43,420 nucleotides of DNA from NCBI GenBank assembly GCA_016214075.1, contig JACRPI010000032.1:1-43420 (forward strand), given 5' to 3'. Both the position numbers and the translations under genes were made by a program. Shown piece by piece: positions 8,209 through 16,663 of the stretch. Numbering within the stretch: position 1 is the first letter of the stretch; each line of letters opens with the position of its first letter. The stretch comes from Candidatus Woesearchaeota archaeon. GTDB lineage: Archaea > Nanobdellota > Nanobdellia > Woesearchaeales > DSVV01. The notes under the pieces are model-generated. The model did no database searches, was not told where the DNA came from, and saw only the letters and a program-made list of their open reading frames with translations.

Positions 8209-9348
8209 CTACAAGAAATCAACTTCTACTTCAAACGCATCCTGTGTTGGATATTCTTCGACAATTGCTGGCACATAGCCTGCTTCTTTCACTGCTTTCG
8301 CGCACATTTTTCTTTTTATTTCTCGAATTGGACAGAGAAGCCTATATTTTTTTTCATCAATCTCGATGTCCGTGACTATCTTTTTTTGGAGTAAACTTTC
8401 TCTTGCCGCGCTGAGCTTTTGGAGGAGTTCTTCCTTGTTTTCGACTGCTTCAAGCTTTTTCTTGTATCCTACTCCCGGAACAAATTCTTTCAAATAGACA
8501 ATGCCTTTCATTATTGTGCCATCTTCAGTCATTTCTTCTTTTACTGTCATAATACTTTCCGCTCGCTTTTTTATTCTCCTACGCATCTGAATGTTATCCT
8601 TGAACGCAGAACTGCAATAGTGGATCCTCACTTTGTCTTCTTTGAATTCTTTGAGGAGCGCTTTCGCAAACTCTTCTGACCCTTTTATTCCATACGAAAG
8701 CGTGTTTTTTGTGAGATATTTTCCCTTGTCAAACTGCGCCGCATTGGTATCAGAATACTCTAACTCATTCAAATTAATGAACTGAACATACTGCTTCGCG
8801 AAATTGATGAGCTCGATTGTTTCTTTTTCTTTTCCTGGAATCGCGGGAATTTCCATCCCAAAATGCCAGGGGAATTTTGTGCCGTTTTTAATTTGTTCCC
8901 AATATTTTTTATCGTCAACATCAGGATGGCAGCGAATTTCATCCAGACCCGCATCGTATAATTTTTTAAGATTTTCTTCTGTGAAGAGGTTGAGTGAAGT
9001 GTATAAATGAATATGAAACTCTTTTCCAAAACGCTCTTTGAGCATTTTTATGAACTGCGCTGTGCGGTCAACACGCACGAGTGGATCTCCTCCTGTGATT
9101 CCGACGCCCTTGCTCTTGCAGAGCTGGATTTCTTTGATAATATTATTGAAATCATCTGTTTTCCACTCGTTGATGTAGATTTCATCTTTCTGCCATTTTT
9201 GCTCAGAAATTGGACAATAAAAGCAATGCCGTGGACAGACTCCTGTCACAAAGAAGACAGATTTCTCTCCAGTAATGCATAATTCGCATCCTTTCGCTAA
9301 CGATCCTTGATGCGCATCCGCATGCTTTTCTTCAACTTCTGTTGCCAT
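8209..9348 (-). CDS. Radical SAM protein, COG2108-like (pyruvate-formate-lyase-activating-enzyme-related)
   Basis: The product (379 residues from the chosen start) carries the radical SAM cluster motif C-x3-C-x2-C as CPRHCFYC (cysteines 38, 42 and 45), with a second Cys pair just before it (KGCELCITG). It also has the GGDP motif of the SAM-binding strand. The region after the core (IHYCSSAFKDNIQMRRR) and the overall length fit an archaeal family related to pyruvate-formate-lyase-activating enzymes whose reaction is not known. The frame is open to 9483, but a TATA box at 9371-9379 lies 27 bp before the ATG at 9346-9348. The extra N-terminus would come from an intergenic inverted-repeat element, so 9348 is preferred. 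Confidence 0.82.
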   Translation of the reverse strand: MATEVEEKHADAHQGSLAKGCELCITGEKSVFFVTGVCPRHCFYCPISEQKWQKDEIYINEWKTDDFNNIIKEIQLCKSKGVGITGGDPLVRVDRTAQFIKMLKERFGKEFHIHLYTSLNLFTEENLKKLYDAGLDEIRCHPDVDDKKYWEQIKNGTKFPWHFGMEIPAIPGKEKETIELINFAKQYVQFINLNELEYSDTNAAQFDKGKYLTKNTLSYGIKGSEEFAKALLKEFKEDKVRIHYCSSAFKDNIQMRRRIKKRAESIMTVKEEMTEDGTIMKGIVYLKEFVPGVGYKKKLEAVENKEELLQKLSAARESLLQKKIVTDIEIDEKKYRLLCPIREIKRKMCAKAVKEAGYVPAIVEEYPTQDAFEVEVDFL

Positions 9349-9370
9349 CTTATAAAGATCTGCTTGTTTG

Positions 9371-9379
9371 TTTAAAAAA
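9371..9379 (-). promoter_or_regulatory. TATA box of the radical SAM gene
   Basis: Minus-strand TTTTTTAAA is centred 27 bp before the ATG at 9348; it decides the start. Confidence 0.6.
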
Positions 9380-9431
9380 GTTTTTAAGAAAAAGCCTCCA
9401 TCCAAAAATTCATTGATAGTTTCTTTTTGAG

Positions 9432-9556
9432 CAAAAAATAACAACAACGATGGCGGCCTACGGACAAAATACTGGCTTCGCAACAGTATTTTATCCTACG
9501 GGGCACCCCGTAAGGGACAACCCCCGCCCCGTCGGCGCCATTGTTGTTATTTTTTG
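9432..9556. repeat. Intergenic inverted-repeat element A (125 bp, two internal hairpins)
   Basis: The outer arms 9432-9455 and 9536-9556 are near-complementary (CAAAAAATAACAACAA...ATGGCG against CGCCATTGTTGTTATTTTTTG, with a 3-nt bulge). Inside are two perfect hairpins: AAAATACTG/CAGTATTTT (9466-9474/9484-9492) and TACGGGG-CA-CCCCGTA (9497-9512). It lies between the divergent radical SAM and rnhB genes. Its arms resemble those of the element at 38881-39009, so it is probably a MITE-like or structured repeat rather than a gene. Confidence 0.65.
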
Positions 9557-9580
9557 AAAAGCAGACTCTTTCCTCACAAC

Positions 9581-9589
9581 ATATTTAAA
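9581..9589 (+). promoter_or_regulatory. TATA box of rnhB
   Basis: ATATTTAAA is centred 27 bp before the ATG at 9612, consistent with a leaderless transcript. Confidence 0.6.
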
Positions 9590-9611
9590 CAAAATAGCAC
9601 AACAAGAAATA

Positions 9612-10271
9612 ATGGTACTCGTTTGCGGCATTGATGAGGCAGGAAGAGGTCCTGTTATCGGACCACTTGTTATCGCTGGCGTTGTGCTGGATGAAAATGA
9701 ATTTCATAAATTGCAACAAATTGGTGTTAAAGATTCCAAACTTCTTTCTCCTTCTACACGAGAACGACTTTTTGATCAAATCAAAGCAATTGCGCCACAG
9801 CATCACATTATTTCTCTCTCTCCCGCGCAGGTTGACGAAGCTGTTCTCGCAAAAACACAAAACAATAATCTCAACTGGCTTGAAGCAACGACTTCCTCTG
9901 AAATCATCAACAAATTACAGCCTGAAAAAGCGATTGTGGATTGTCCCAGCAATAATCTTACCGCATACACGCGATTTGTTCGCGATAAATTACGGAACAA
10001 AGGGATATTTCTCGTTTGTGAGCACAAAGCAGATGTCAATTATGTAATCTGCGGCGCAGCGTCTATTCTCGCGAAAGTCACTCGCGATCGCGCGATTGAA
10101 GATTTGAAAAAGCAGATCGGCGTTGATTTTGGGAGCGGGTATGTCACTGATCCAAAAACCGTCGCGTTCTTACAGGAATATTGGGATAAGATTGACGTGT
10201 TCCGAAAAAGCTGGGAAAGCTGGCAACGATTCGCGCGCAATACAAATCAGAAGAAGCTGGGGGAGTGGTGA
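9612..10271 (+). CDS. rnhB: Ribonuclease HII
   Basis: The 219-residue protein opens with the family signature CGIDEAGRGPVIGPLV. The four acidic catalytic residues are visible: Asp8 and Glu9 (IDEAGRG), Asp110 (AIVDCP) and Asp141 (CEHKADVNY). The GAASILAKVTRDR segment that follows is typical of RNase HII. It removes the RNA part of RNA-DNA hybrids and starts ribonucleotide excision repair in the cytosol. The length is normal for archaeal RNase HII. It converges with the methyltransferase gene, with one base between the stop codons, so the two transcripts must overlap at their 3' ends. Confidence 0.96.
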   Translation: MVLVCGIDEAGRGPVIGPLVIAGVVLDENEFHKLQQIGVKDSKLLSPSTRERLFDQIKAIAPQHHIISLSPAQVDEAVLAKTQNNNLNWLEATTSSEIINKLQPEKAIVDCPSNNLTAYTRFVRDKLRNKGIFLVCEHKADVNYVICGAASILAKVTRDRAIEDLKKQIGVDFGSGYVTDPKTVAFLQEYWDKIDVFRKSWESWQRFARNTNQKKLGEW

Positions 10272-10272
10272 G

Positions 10273-10920
10273 TTAGGTTTTTGTCGCAATCGCTTCAATA
10301 AAATGCGAGGTCTTTTCTCCTTGCGATCCTTCATATGTTCCTTTTGTTTTTTCAATGTTTATGATTTGGAAGTTGCTTAGTTTTTGTTTCATGTATTCTT
10401 CATCAAAGAAATGACGAACATAATTTTCTTCTGTCACAAAGACATTTTTCTCTACTTCTTTTCCTTTGCCAAACTCTTCATCTTCTGTTGATTTACATTT
10501 TATGAACAGAAAACCACCTCTCGTGAGCATCTTATGGAGCATTTTGAAGATTTGCTCTGTTTGCTCGTCAAGAAAATAATGAAGACTCAAATGCGTGTAG
10601 ATGATGTCAAATGAACTTTCTGGAAATTGAAGATTCTGAAGATCTTGCTCTATAACTTGTATGTTTGTTATCTTTTCTTCATTTATCTTTTTATTTAGAA
10701 TCTCTAATGCGACTGGTGAGACATCTGTCGCTGTCACTTCATAGCCTCGCTTTGCAAAGAAGATACTATCTCTTCCGTCTCCACAACCGAGATCGAGCAC
10801 TGTTTTCCTTGATTTATCTTTTAGAAACTCTATGCACTGTTTTGCAAATTCTGTTGGGTCTCGTTTCTCTTTTCTTTCTGTTCGCTTTTTCCAGTACTGG
10901 TCTTGTTGGAGAGGTTGCAT
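10273..10920 (-). CDS. Class I SAM-dependent methyltransferase
   Basis: The 215-residue protein contains SAM-binding motif I as VLDLGCGDGRDS (residues 41-52), motif II in TATDVSP (63-69), and the later DIIYTHLSLHYF segment of the methyltransferase-11/TehB-like class. The N-terminal QYWKKRTERK stretch is also common in small-molecule methyltransferases. The substrate cannot be read from the sequence. It is the last gene of the minus-strand run, 10 bp after the GT2 at 10931, so a role in modifying a sugar or lipid intermediate is possible but unproven. Confidence 0.85.
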   Translation of the reverse strand: MQPLQQDQYWKKRTERKEKRDPTEFAKQCIEFLKDKSRKTVLDLGCGDGRDSIFFAKRGYEVTATDVSPVALEILNKKINEEKITNIQVIEQDLQNLQFPESSFDIIYTHLSLHYFLDEQTEQIFKMLHKMLTRGGFLFIKCKSTEDEEFGKGKEVEKNVFVTEENYVRHFFDEEYMKQKLSNFQIINIEKTKGTYEGSQGEKTSHFIEAIATKT

Positions 10921-10930
10921 GCTCTAAATT

Positions 10931-11926
10931 TTACCCCAACAACCATCTTACCCCTTTCAATTCTCCCCACGCATAGCTGAAATGTTGGATGAGAAAGGCG
11001 AGAAAGACCTGCAGAAATCGCGCTGATTTGCTCTGCTTCAGAGAAATAAGAAGACTATATAACAGAATAAAAGGGAAATACGCATACGGCACAAGCAGCC
11101 AGACATTTTTTGTCCAGAAATACGCAATTCCTGAAACAACAAACACTGGAATGAAAAATAATGGAAGCAGATATTTTCCGCTCACCAAATCTGGATGCTT
11201 TTTCATCAAGCGCATTCTGCCATCTCCATAGAACACCATATTCTTCCAAAACGCTTTTGGCGTCGCGCGAAAATTATGCCAGACAAATGAGTCGTGAATC
11301 CCATAGACAATGTATCCTTTCTTTTTCAGCTTCGCGCCAAGATCCCAGTCTTCTCCCTGATTTCCTAATTCTTCTGAGAACATACCCACATCAAGCAGCG
11401 CTTTTTTCTGATGCAATGAATTCGCGCAGGAAATACTGAACACAGGCTTATTCTTTTTCATCGGTTGGGCTTGAATGCTTCCAAGCGAACCAAGCATTGA
11501 ATTAAACGCAATCCCAATCGCTTCCTGAAACACTGTCGCGTCTTTGGGCGGAATATTCGCGCCACCAACTCCCGCAAGCATTGGATTTCCCACTGCATGA
11601 CGAGAAAATCCTTGCCTCAATCTGCGCAGCCAATCTTCTGGCACAATACAATCCGCATCAGTAAACGCAATGAAGTCATATTTTGCATTTTTTATCCCAA
11701 TATTTCTGCACTCAGTAATGGATCCTTTTTCTTTGCTATGAAAATGGAGATTCGCATGCTGCTCCTGCGCTTTTTTTACAAGAGATTGCGTGGCATCTTT
11801 TGAACCGCCATCAACAATCAGAACTTCATAGCTTTCTTTAGGAACGTCTTGCTTGAGCAATGATTCAAGACATGAAGAAATATTCTTCTCTTCATTCAAT
11901 GTGACAACAATCACGGAGACCTTCAT
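10931..11926 (-). CDS. Family 2 glycosyltransferase with C-terminal membrane segments
   Basis: The 331-residue protein has a GT-A domain: VSVIVVTLNEEKNI at the start, VDGGSKDAT (residues 38-46), the metal-binding TDADC (89-93), and GEDWDLG further on, corresponding to the ED motif of processive-type GT2 enzymes. Two or three hydrophobic helices follow (about 245-315), which should anchor it with the active site in the cytosol. It is part of the operon 14639-10273; its ATG lies inside the end of the preceding small gene (35-bp overlap). Probably adds a sugar to a lipid-linked glycan; donor unknown. Confidence 0.85.
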   Translation of the reverse strand: MKVSVIVVTLNEEKNISSCLESLLKQDVPKESYEVLIVDGGSKDATQSLVKKAQEQHANLHFHSKEKGSITECRNIGIKNAKYDFIAFTDADCIVPEDWLRRLRQGFSRHAVGNPMLAGVGGANIPPKDATVFQEAIGIAFNSMLGSLGSIQAQPMKKNKPVFSISCANSLHQKKALLDVGMFSEELGNQGEDWDLGAKLKKKGYIVYGIHDSFVWHNFRATPKAFWKNMVFYGDGRMRLMKKHPDLVSGKYLLPLFFIPVFVVSGIAYFWTKNVWLLVPYAYFPFILLYSLLISLKQSKSARFLQVFLAFLIQHFSYAWGELKGVRWLLG

Positions 11927-12344
11927 TTGTGTACCTCTCTATAAAGACGCTGACTCTGCATTCCAGATTTTCCGGGACTTTTGTTCCAGTAAATACTATA
12001 TCGCAAAACAAATCGTCTTGCAAAAAGACCCCTTGCGCAATAAGACAGGCATCTGACATAGGCTCTTTGCCTGTGCAATCGTAGCCTTGCCTGATAAATA
12101 TACTGTAACACTGCGAGGATAAGCGCAGATTTTTAATGTTTTCGCAGAGAAGCGGATTGTTTTCTGCTGCTGCTTGCACTGCATACATTTCAGACTCTTT
12201 CTCGTCAGTATATCTTGCTTTTAGTGTGAAAAGAGTGATACATATGAGAAGAGTCAACGCTATCCAGAAAAAGAATCTTACAACTTTTTGCAACTCTTCT
12301 TTTCGCTGTTCTTCTTTCTGTTGTTCCTTATGTTCTGCTGTCAT
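11892..12344 (-). CDS. Small membrane-anchored protein of unknown function
   Basis: This 150-residue product has a charged Glu/Lys/Gln-rich N-terminus (1-20), one membrane helix (about 22-42) and an outside domain with six or seven cysteines. I do not recognise the family. The gene starts 2 bp after the GT-C-like gene and overlaps the next GT2 by 35 bp, so it is firmly within the operon. It may be an accessory subunit or a small conserved protein of the glycan locus; this is inferred only from position. Confidence 0.65.
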   Translation of the reverse strand: MTAEHKEQQKEEQRKEELQKVVRFFFWIALTLLICITLFTLKARYTDEKESEMYAVQAAAENNPLLCENIKNLRLSSQCYSIFIRQGYDCTGKEPMSDACLIAQGVFLQDDLFCDIVFTGTKVPENLECRVSVFIERYTNEGLRDCCHIE

Positions 12345-12346
12345 TT

Positions 12347-13543
12347 TCAGAACACCCCAAGCTTCATTTTTATTTCTTCAAGAACTGCGTTGATTACTGC
12401 ATTGCCGCCAGCATCTTCCAAAATCATTGTTCTACTTGGATAGAGCCACGCGCCAAGGAAAGATATTATTGCATACAGAAGGATAAAGCAGATAATGGTC
12501 TTGTGTACCGCAAGCGTATTTTTCCATTTTTCCGCAAGGAACAAGATTCCAAGCGCAGCAAGCGGCAAAAGAACAGGAAATAAAACCATGCTAAATCTCG
12601 GCGATGTTAACGCAACAAGCTGGATTCCTACCAGATACAGAAGCGCACATAGTCCATAAAGCGCGTAGAATAGTCTTCTTTCTTTCTCCTGTTCTTGTTT
12701 CCATCCAACATATGCAAGGATATATGCAATGTGGAACGCTGCGCCATGCACAATGATAAATTTCAACCAGCCCAGTAATGAATATTTTCCTGCAGTAATC
12801 GCCGCTGCTTTTCCAGAAAGCACAGAGCCAACATTGTAGTACCACATGAAAATAAATTCAGGGACAAAAATGATAATTATAAGAGTAAGAAACATAAAAA
12901 AAGCCGTTAAAATACTTTTTGTATTTTTTATCTCTTTAATTATGTTTATATGAATCAAATAACGTATACAATAATAAGGTACTAGAATAATAACAGCGTC
13001 ACGCACTAAAAAGAAGAGACCCAAAACAAGACCAACAAAACATAAATGAGCCCATCGAATTTCTTTCTTTTCAAAAACGTATTCTATTACCCAAAGCCCA
13101 AGCACAAGCGTGAGATATCCTGCCGCGTCCACCAACACTCTTGTTGCATACAACATTAATGGAAGTGAAACAGCATACAACGCTGCTCCAATATACGCAA
13201 GTATTTCTTTTTGCTCATGATTCTTAAAGAATTTTTTCAACCAATAATAAAACAAAATCGTTGTTGCCGCAAAAATAATCATGTTTAGAATGCTATACGC
13301 CTGACGAACACCAACGAACGGCTCAAGCATTGCCGCTGCCATAATTTCTACTGGTCTTTTGAACGCATAACTCTGCAAGACACGCTCTGTATCATCGTCT
13401 CCTAATATTTCTCCTTGCAGATAATACGTTGATGGGACATACGCCTGTGTATCCACAAGAACAGTATTATAATATAACAACCCCGAAAGGATAGAAATAA
13501 AAATCAGACTCAGCAACCAGTATGTTGTTTTCATACCACTCAC
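12347..13543 (-). CDS. Polytopic GT-C-like membrane protein (family 39-like)
   Basis: The 398-residue protein is mostly hydrophobic with about nine to ten membrane helices. The N-terminal helix is followed by an outside loop with acidic residues (GDDDTERV near residues 48-55). The middle LMLYATRVLVDAAGYLTLVLG stretch is typical of the glycosyltransferase-39/PMT-like superfamily, whose members transfer sugars from dolichyl- or polyprenyl-phosphate carriers outside the membrane. Assignment rests on this general layout, not on a proven active site. It begins within the ATGA overlap with the DUF2304 gene, so translation is coupled. Confidence 0.65.
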   Translation of the reverse strand: MSGMKTTYWLLSLIFISILSGLLYYNTVLVDTQAYVPSTYYLQGEILGDDDTERVLQSYAFKRPVEIMAAAMLEPFVGVRQAYSILNMIIFAATTILFYYWLKKFFKNHEQKEILAYIGAALYAVSLPLMLYATRVLVDAAGYLTLVLGLWVIEYVFEKKEIRWAHLCFVGLVLGLFFLVRDAVIILVPYYCIRYLIHINIIKEIKNTKSILTAFFMFLTLIIIIFVPEFIFMWYYNVGSVLSGKAAAITAGKYSLLGWLKFIIVHGAAFHIAYILAYVGWKQEQEKERRLFYALYGLCALLYLVGIQLVALTSPRFSMVLFPVLLPLAALGILFLAEKWKNTLAVHKTIICFILLYAIISFLGAWLYPSRTMILEDAGGNAVINAVLEEIKMKLGVF

Positions 13544-13908
13544 TTTTTTTTGCGCACAGGATTTTGAATCGCAATTTCCCGCACCAGTTTTGTCATTTCT
13601 TTTTGCTGCGCCTCTACCTTCACATAAATTCTAAACAGCGCGTAGAAAAGAATAATCATCCCGGTGTAAATTAATGTATCTACTCCTCTTCCAATCCCTA
13701 AAAATTTTGAAAGCGTGACAAAAATACTCGGAAAGATCGCGACACAAATAACTCCGCCCCATATTACTGTCCAGAAAAAGAGCTCATTCGCTTTAATGCT
13801 GTGATCTTTATAGCGCAAGATTGCTCTGCTCAGCGCGAAGACCGCAAAGAGAATGCCAATTATCTGAAGCATCCCAAAATCTCCCAGCGCTTCTATCCCA
13901 ATACTCAT
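13540..13908 (-). CDS. DUF2304 membrane protein
   Basis: The 122-residue protein has three membrane helices (about 12-28, 42-62, 75-97) and the family's recognisable ending: a charged tail with KVEAQQKEMTKLVREIAIQN. DUF2304 genes commonly sit beside a dolichyl-phosphate-sugar GT2, as here (the GT2 stop is 17 bp upstream). They are thought to help anchor or assist that enzyme, although the function is not established. The stop overlaps the start of the next gene (ATGA). Confidence 0.82.
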   Translation of the reverse strand: MSIGIEALGDFGMLQIIGILFAVFALSRAILRYKDHSIKANELFFWTVIWGGVICVAIFPSIFVTLSKFLGIGRGVDTLIYTGMIILFYALFRIYVKVEAQQKEMTKLVREIAIQNPVRKKK

Positions 13909-13925
13909 TTTTCCACCGTTGTTTC

Positions 13926-14639
13926 TTACTTCAATACTTTACTCTTAATCATATTCCACAAAATACCCACTGCAGCAAAAGTGCTTTGCCCCTTCTCAAG
14001 CGAATACGCTGTGTAGGTAATAGTGACTGGAACTTCTTTATAGGAAATGTTTTGTTTTCCTATCTGCTCCACTATTTCTGACGCATGCTCCATGCGATCT
14101 GCCTTTAACTCAAGCTTCCGCACTGCTTCTCTTTTTATCGCGCGAAATCCATTATGCGAATCTGTCAATCGGACTCCATAAAACAGCCAAATAATCCAAG
14201 CACCCCCTTTGAGTATCATCTTTCGATGCCAAGGAACATTGGACATTGTATCTAAAAATCTTGAACCCAAACACGCATCTACTTCTTCAGCGTGTATTGG
14301 CTTTGTTAATCGTCCAATCTCTTCTGCATGATGCTGCCCATCCGCGTCAAAGGTTACAATAATTTCCGCGTCATTCTTCATCGCAAAATCTATTCCTGTT
14401 TTTAACGCCGCGCCTTGTCCTCTGTTCATGAGATGGCGAAGTACTGTCGCGCCAGCATCTGCCGCAACCGCTCCAGTCGCATCTTTTGACCCATCATCAA
14501 CAACAATAATATTGTGATAACCATTCTTTTTGAGATCAGAAATAACCGCGTCAATTCTTTTTTCTTCGTTATAACCCGCAATAACTACCCATACCGCATC
14601 ATTGCACTGTTCTTTCTTTTCTTTCTGCTCCATATCCAT
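13926..14639 (-). CDS. Family 2 glycosyltransferase (dolichyl-phosphate mannose/glucose synthase type)
   Basis: The 237-residue protein has the clear DPM1-like pattern: VVIAGYNEEKRID, VVDDGSKDAT (residues 47-55), RGQGAALKTGI, the metal-binding TFDADGQH (97-103), GSRFLD, and LTDSHNGFRAIKRE. No membrane helix of its own is convincing, but a DUF2304 partner follows directly. It likely charges a polyprenyl-phosphate carrier with a sugar on the cytosolic face, for use by the GT-C-like proteins and AglB nearby. It is the first gene of the operon 14639-10273. An ATG two codons downstream is an alternative start. Confidence 0.87.
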   Translation of the reverse strand: MDMEQKEKKEQCNDAVWVVIAGYNEEKRIDAVISDLKKNGYHNIIVVDDGSKDATGAVAADAGATVLRHLMNRGQGAALKTGIDFAMKNDAEIIVTFDADGQHHAEEIGRLTKPIHAEEVDACLGSRFLDTMSNVPWHRKMILKGGAWIIWLFYGVRLTDSHNGFRAIKREAVRKLELKADRMEHASEIVEQIGKQNISYKEVPVTITYTAYSLEKGQSTFAAVGILWNMIKSKVLK

Positions 14640-14670
14640 CCCTTATTCTCTCTAATAATCTTTATTCTTC

Positions 14671-14679
14671 TTATAAAAC
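14671..14679 (-). promoter_or_regulatory. TATA box of the 14639-10273 operon
   Basis: Minus-strand GTTTTATAA is centred about 36 bp before the ATG, allowing a leader of roughly 10 nt. No comparable promoter was seen inside the operon, where genes overlap or nearly touch. Confidence 0.5.
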
Positions 14680-14711
14680 TTATGCATGTTCTACATGTAC
14701 TTCTGCGTGCA

Positions 14712-16541
14712 CTATTCTGTTATTTTATACAACTCCACGACCAGATTGCCTTCTTTATCAAAATACTGATAGACTGCTTCCATTTTCAAAACAATGTCTT
14801 CCTGCTCCACAACAAGCACTTTTTTGAGCGGAACATCTTTGTCTCCTGCTGCCAAACGAACCTTTGCTGTTGCTGTTTCAATTCCATTTTCTTCAAGATA
14901 TTTGTTATACATCGGATCTGTCTGCAAACACCAATACGCGGCAGTTGTCTTGTCTTCTTTTTTTCCATACACTGTTTCGTTCCAGCGCTGATTGCACAAT
15001 GCCTTGAATTCTATGTTTTGCGTTTCTAAGAACGCATACGTCACCTGATATTCTTTCATCAGCTCTTTTGCTTTTGTCCTATTTGTTCCAAACAAAATAA
15101 CTGCCATATCTGCTGTTCTTTTGTTGTGATCCACAAATGGCGAGCCGTGGGTGACTCTTGTCGTCATCACATTTTCTCCAGTCATCGCGTTGAAGAAGAA
15201 GCCAACATCTGGATGCGTGGTGATCACGACATCCTCTTCTGTGATCATTCCTTTTTCATCAAGATATTCCCGCAACGCATTGTATGCTTTTATTTTTTCA
15301 CTGTCTTCTGTCGCGTATGCATATCTGTCTGAGCTTTTGTATTCTTCTATAATGTTGATAAAAGAAAATATAGCGATACCTGTAAATAGAAGAAGGAAAA
15401 TTCCTGTGGTCGTTTTTTTGGAGAACTGCTTTTCTGTTCTTTTCTCTGCCTGCTTCCAAATATAGAAAAGTCCTGTAATCAAGATAAGATGCTTGACAAA
15501 AACAAGCACAATGGGAAATCTGTAATATCCGAGACTCATGCCTAGCGTTGGATAGGTTAAATAAGGATGAATATAACCCAGCAGCGCCGCAACAAAAAGC
15601 AACAACGGAATAAATATTTTTGTTTCCTTGTTCTTTACCCCATACCAAATAAATCCTACAAACGCAATGAGGAATATTATTGTTGCTGTTGTCCGGATTC
15701 CTGCACCAAAAACAAAATCTGTGAATAAGGCACGCACTGCTTCTTCTGTGGGCATCACGGATTCTGATGTATAAATCTGCCAGTCATTCAGCGTGTTTCC
15801 CTGATATTTCAACAGCAATGGCGCCCAAAATAATAACGCGATCGCAATTCCTACGCAGAAAATGAGACACCATTTTTTTCTTACTGCTTTTTCCGCTGTA
15901 AAATCCCCTGAAATTATTTTCTGCAGAAGGATGAAGAAAAAAAGTATTCCTGCAACAATGAATGTCACGAGATGCTGTAACCCCGCAAGACCAAAAATAA
16001 TTCCCGCGATAAGTACTTTCTTTTTTTCAATATCTTTATTGATCTGATAGAGGAGCAGCGCAAAAATCGCAAGCAACGGAATCATCAGCTGTTTTGCAAA
16101 TTCTGAAGGATGAAACGCAGGAACAAGTTGTACTGCCCATGTGAGAGAAAGGATTAGTGCCCACGTCTTGTTTTCAAAATACATTTTTCCGAAAATGTAT
16201 GTGATAATAATTGTTGCAATCAGAATAAGAATAGGAAAATAAATTCCAACAGTTAATATGTCTATAAAAGAAATTTTTGCAACAAGCGCGATGAGAAATT
16301 GGGTGAGCCAGGGATAGTGCTGCAGTTCTCCAAGATACTGCGCGCTGATAAATGGATTATATGTATTGTAAATCTTGAGCGCTGACGCGAAATGCGCATA
16401 ATGATCTCCACCATAATATTCTGAAGGGAATTGATTGAAACTAGAAAAAAGAATACCATAAAATATTGTGAAGAAGATGAGAATAATGCACACTGCTTTA
16501 TCCTGCCACTGCATTGATTTGAAGAAAGTACTTGGTTTCAT
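14712..16541 (-). CDS. Polytopic GT-C-type membrane protein with C-terminal soluble domain
   Basis: The 609-residue protein has a membrane region with about ten or more helices (residues 15-410) and a C-terminal domain of about 200 residues likely outside the cell. The first outside loop carries YYGGDHYAHF, with Asp46 where GT-C enzymes such as STT3 and PMT keep a catalytic acid. The overall layout, including the soluble tail (VTHGSPFVDHN...), recalls oligosaccharyltransferase-like or related GT-C proteins, but the diagnostic WWDYG motif is absent, so it is not a second AglB. Probably a lipid-linked-sugar glycosyltransferase. A TATA box lies 25 bp before its ATG. Confidence 0.72.
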   Translation of the reverse strand: MKPSTFFKSMQWQDKAVCIILIFFTIFYGILFSSFNQFPSEYYGGDHYAHFASALKIYNTYNPFISAQYLGELQHYPWLTQFLIALVAKISFIDILTVGIYFPILILIATIIITYIFGKMYFENKTWALILSLTWAVQLVPAFHPSEFAKQLMIPLLAIFALLLYQINKDIEKKKVLIAGIIFGLAGLQHLVTFIVAGILFFFILLQKIISGDFTAEKAVRKKWCLIFCVGIAIALLFWAPLLLKYQGNTLNDWQIYTSESVMPTEEAVRALFTDFVFGAGIRTTATIIFLIAFVGFIWYGVKNKETKIFIPLLLFVAALLGYIHPYLTYPTLGMSLGYYRFPIVLVFVKHLILITGLFYIWKQAEKRTEKQFSKKTTTGIFLLLFTGIAIFSFINIIEEYKSSDRYAYATEDSEKIKAYNALREYLDEKGMITEEDVVITTHPDVGFFFNAMTGENVMTTRVTHGSPFVDHNKRTADMAVILFGTNRTKAKELMKEYQVTYAFLETQNIEFKALCNQRWNETVYGKKEDKTTAAYWCLQTDPMYNKYLEENGIETATAKVRLAAGDKDVPLKKVLVVEQEDIVLKMEAVYQYFDKEGNLVVELYKITE

Positions 16542-16560
16542 TTTGCGGTATTTTAGTTTA

Positions 16561-16569
16561 TTTTATATT
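16561..16569 (-). promoter_or_regulatory. TATA box of the GT-C gene at 14712-16541
   Basis: Minus-strand AATATAAAA is centred about 25 bp before the ATG at 16541, as for a leaderless transcript. Confidence 0.55.
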
Positions 16570-16663
16570 ATTGGAATAAACTTTTCCATAAAGCATGCGT
16601 TTGTGGTATAGATCGTTGCTTGGCGATTCTATAACAAAAATCATTAGCTCTCAAATGTTTTTA

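Noticed and set aside
9349-9483. The longer N-terminus of the radical SAM protein (start at 9483)
   Set aside because: The extra 45 residues run into inverted-repeat element A and the TATA box would fall inside the coding region; the ATG at 9348 fits promoter spacing.
14712-16541. A second AglB/STT3
   Set aside because: The WWDYG-type acceptor motif and the second acidic loop motif are missing, so it is called only a GT-C-type protein.
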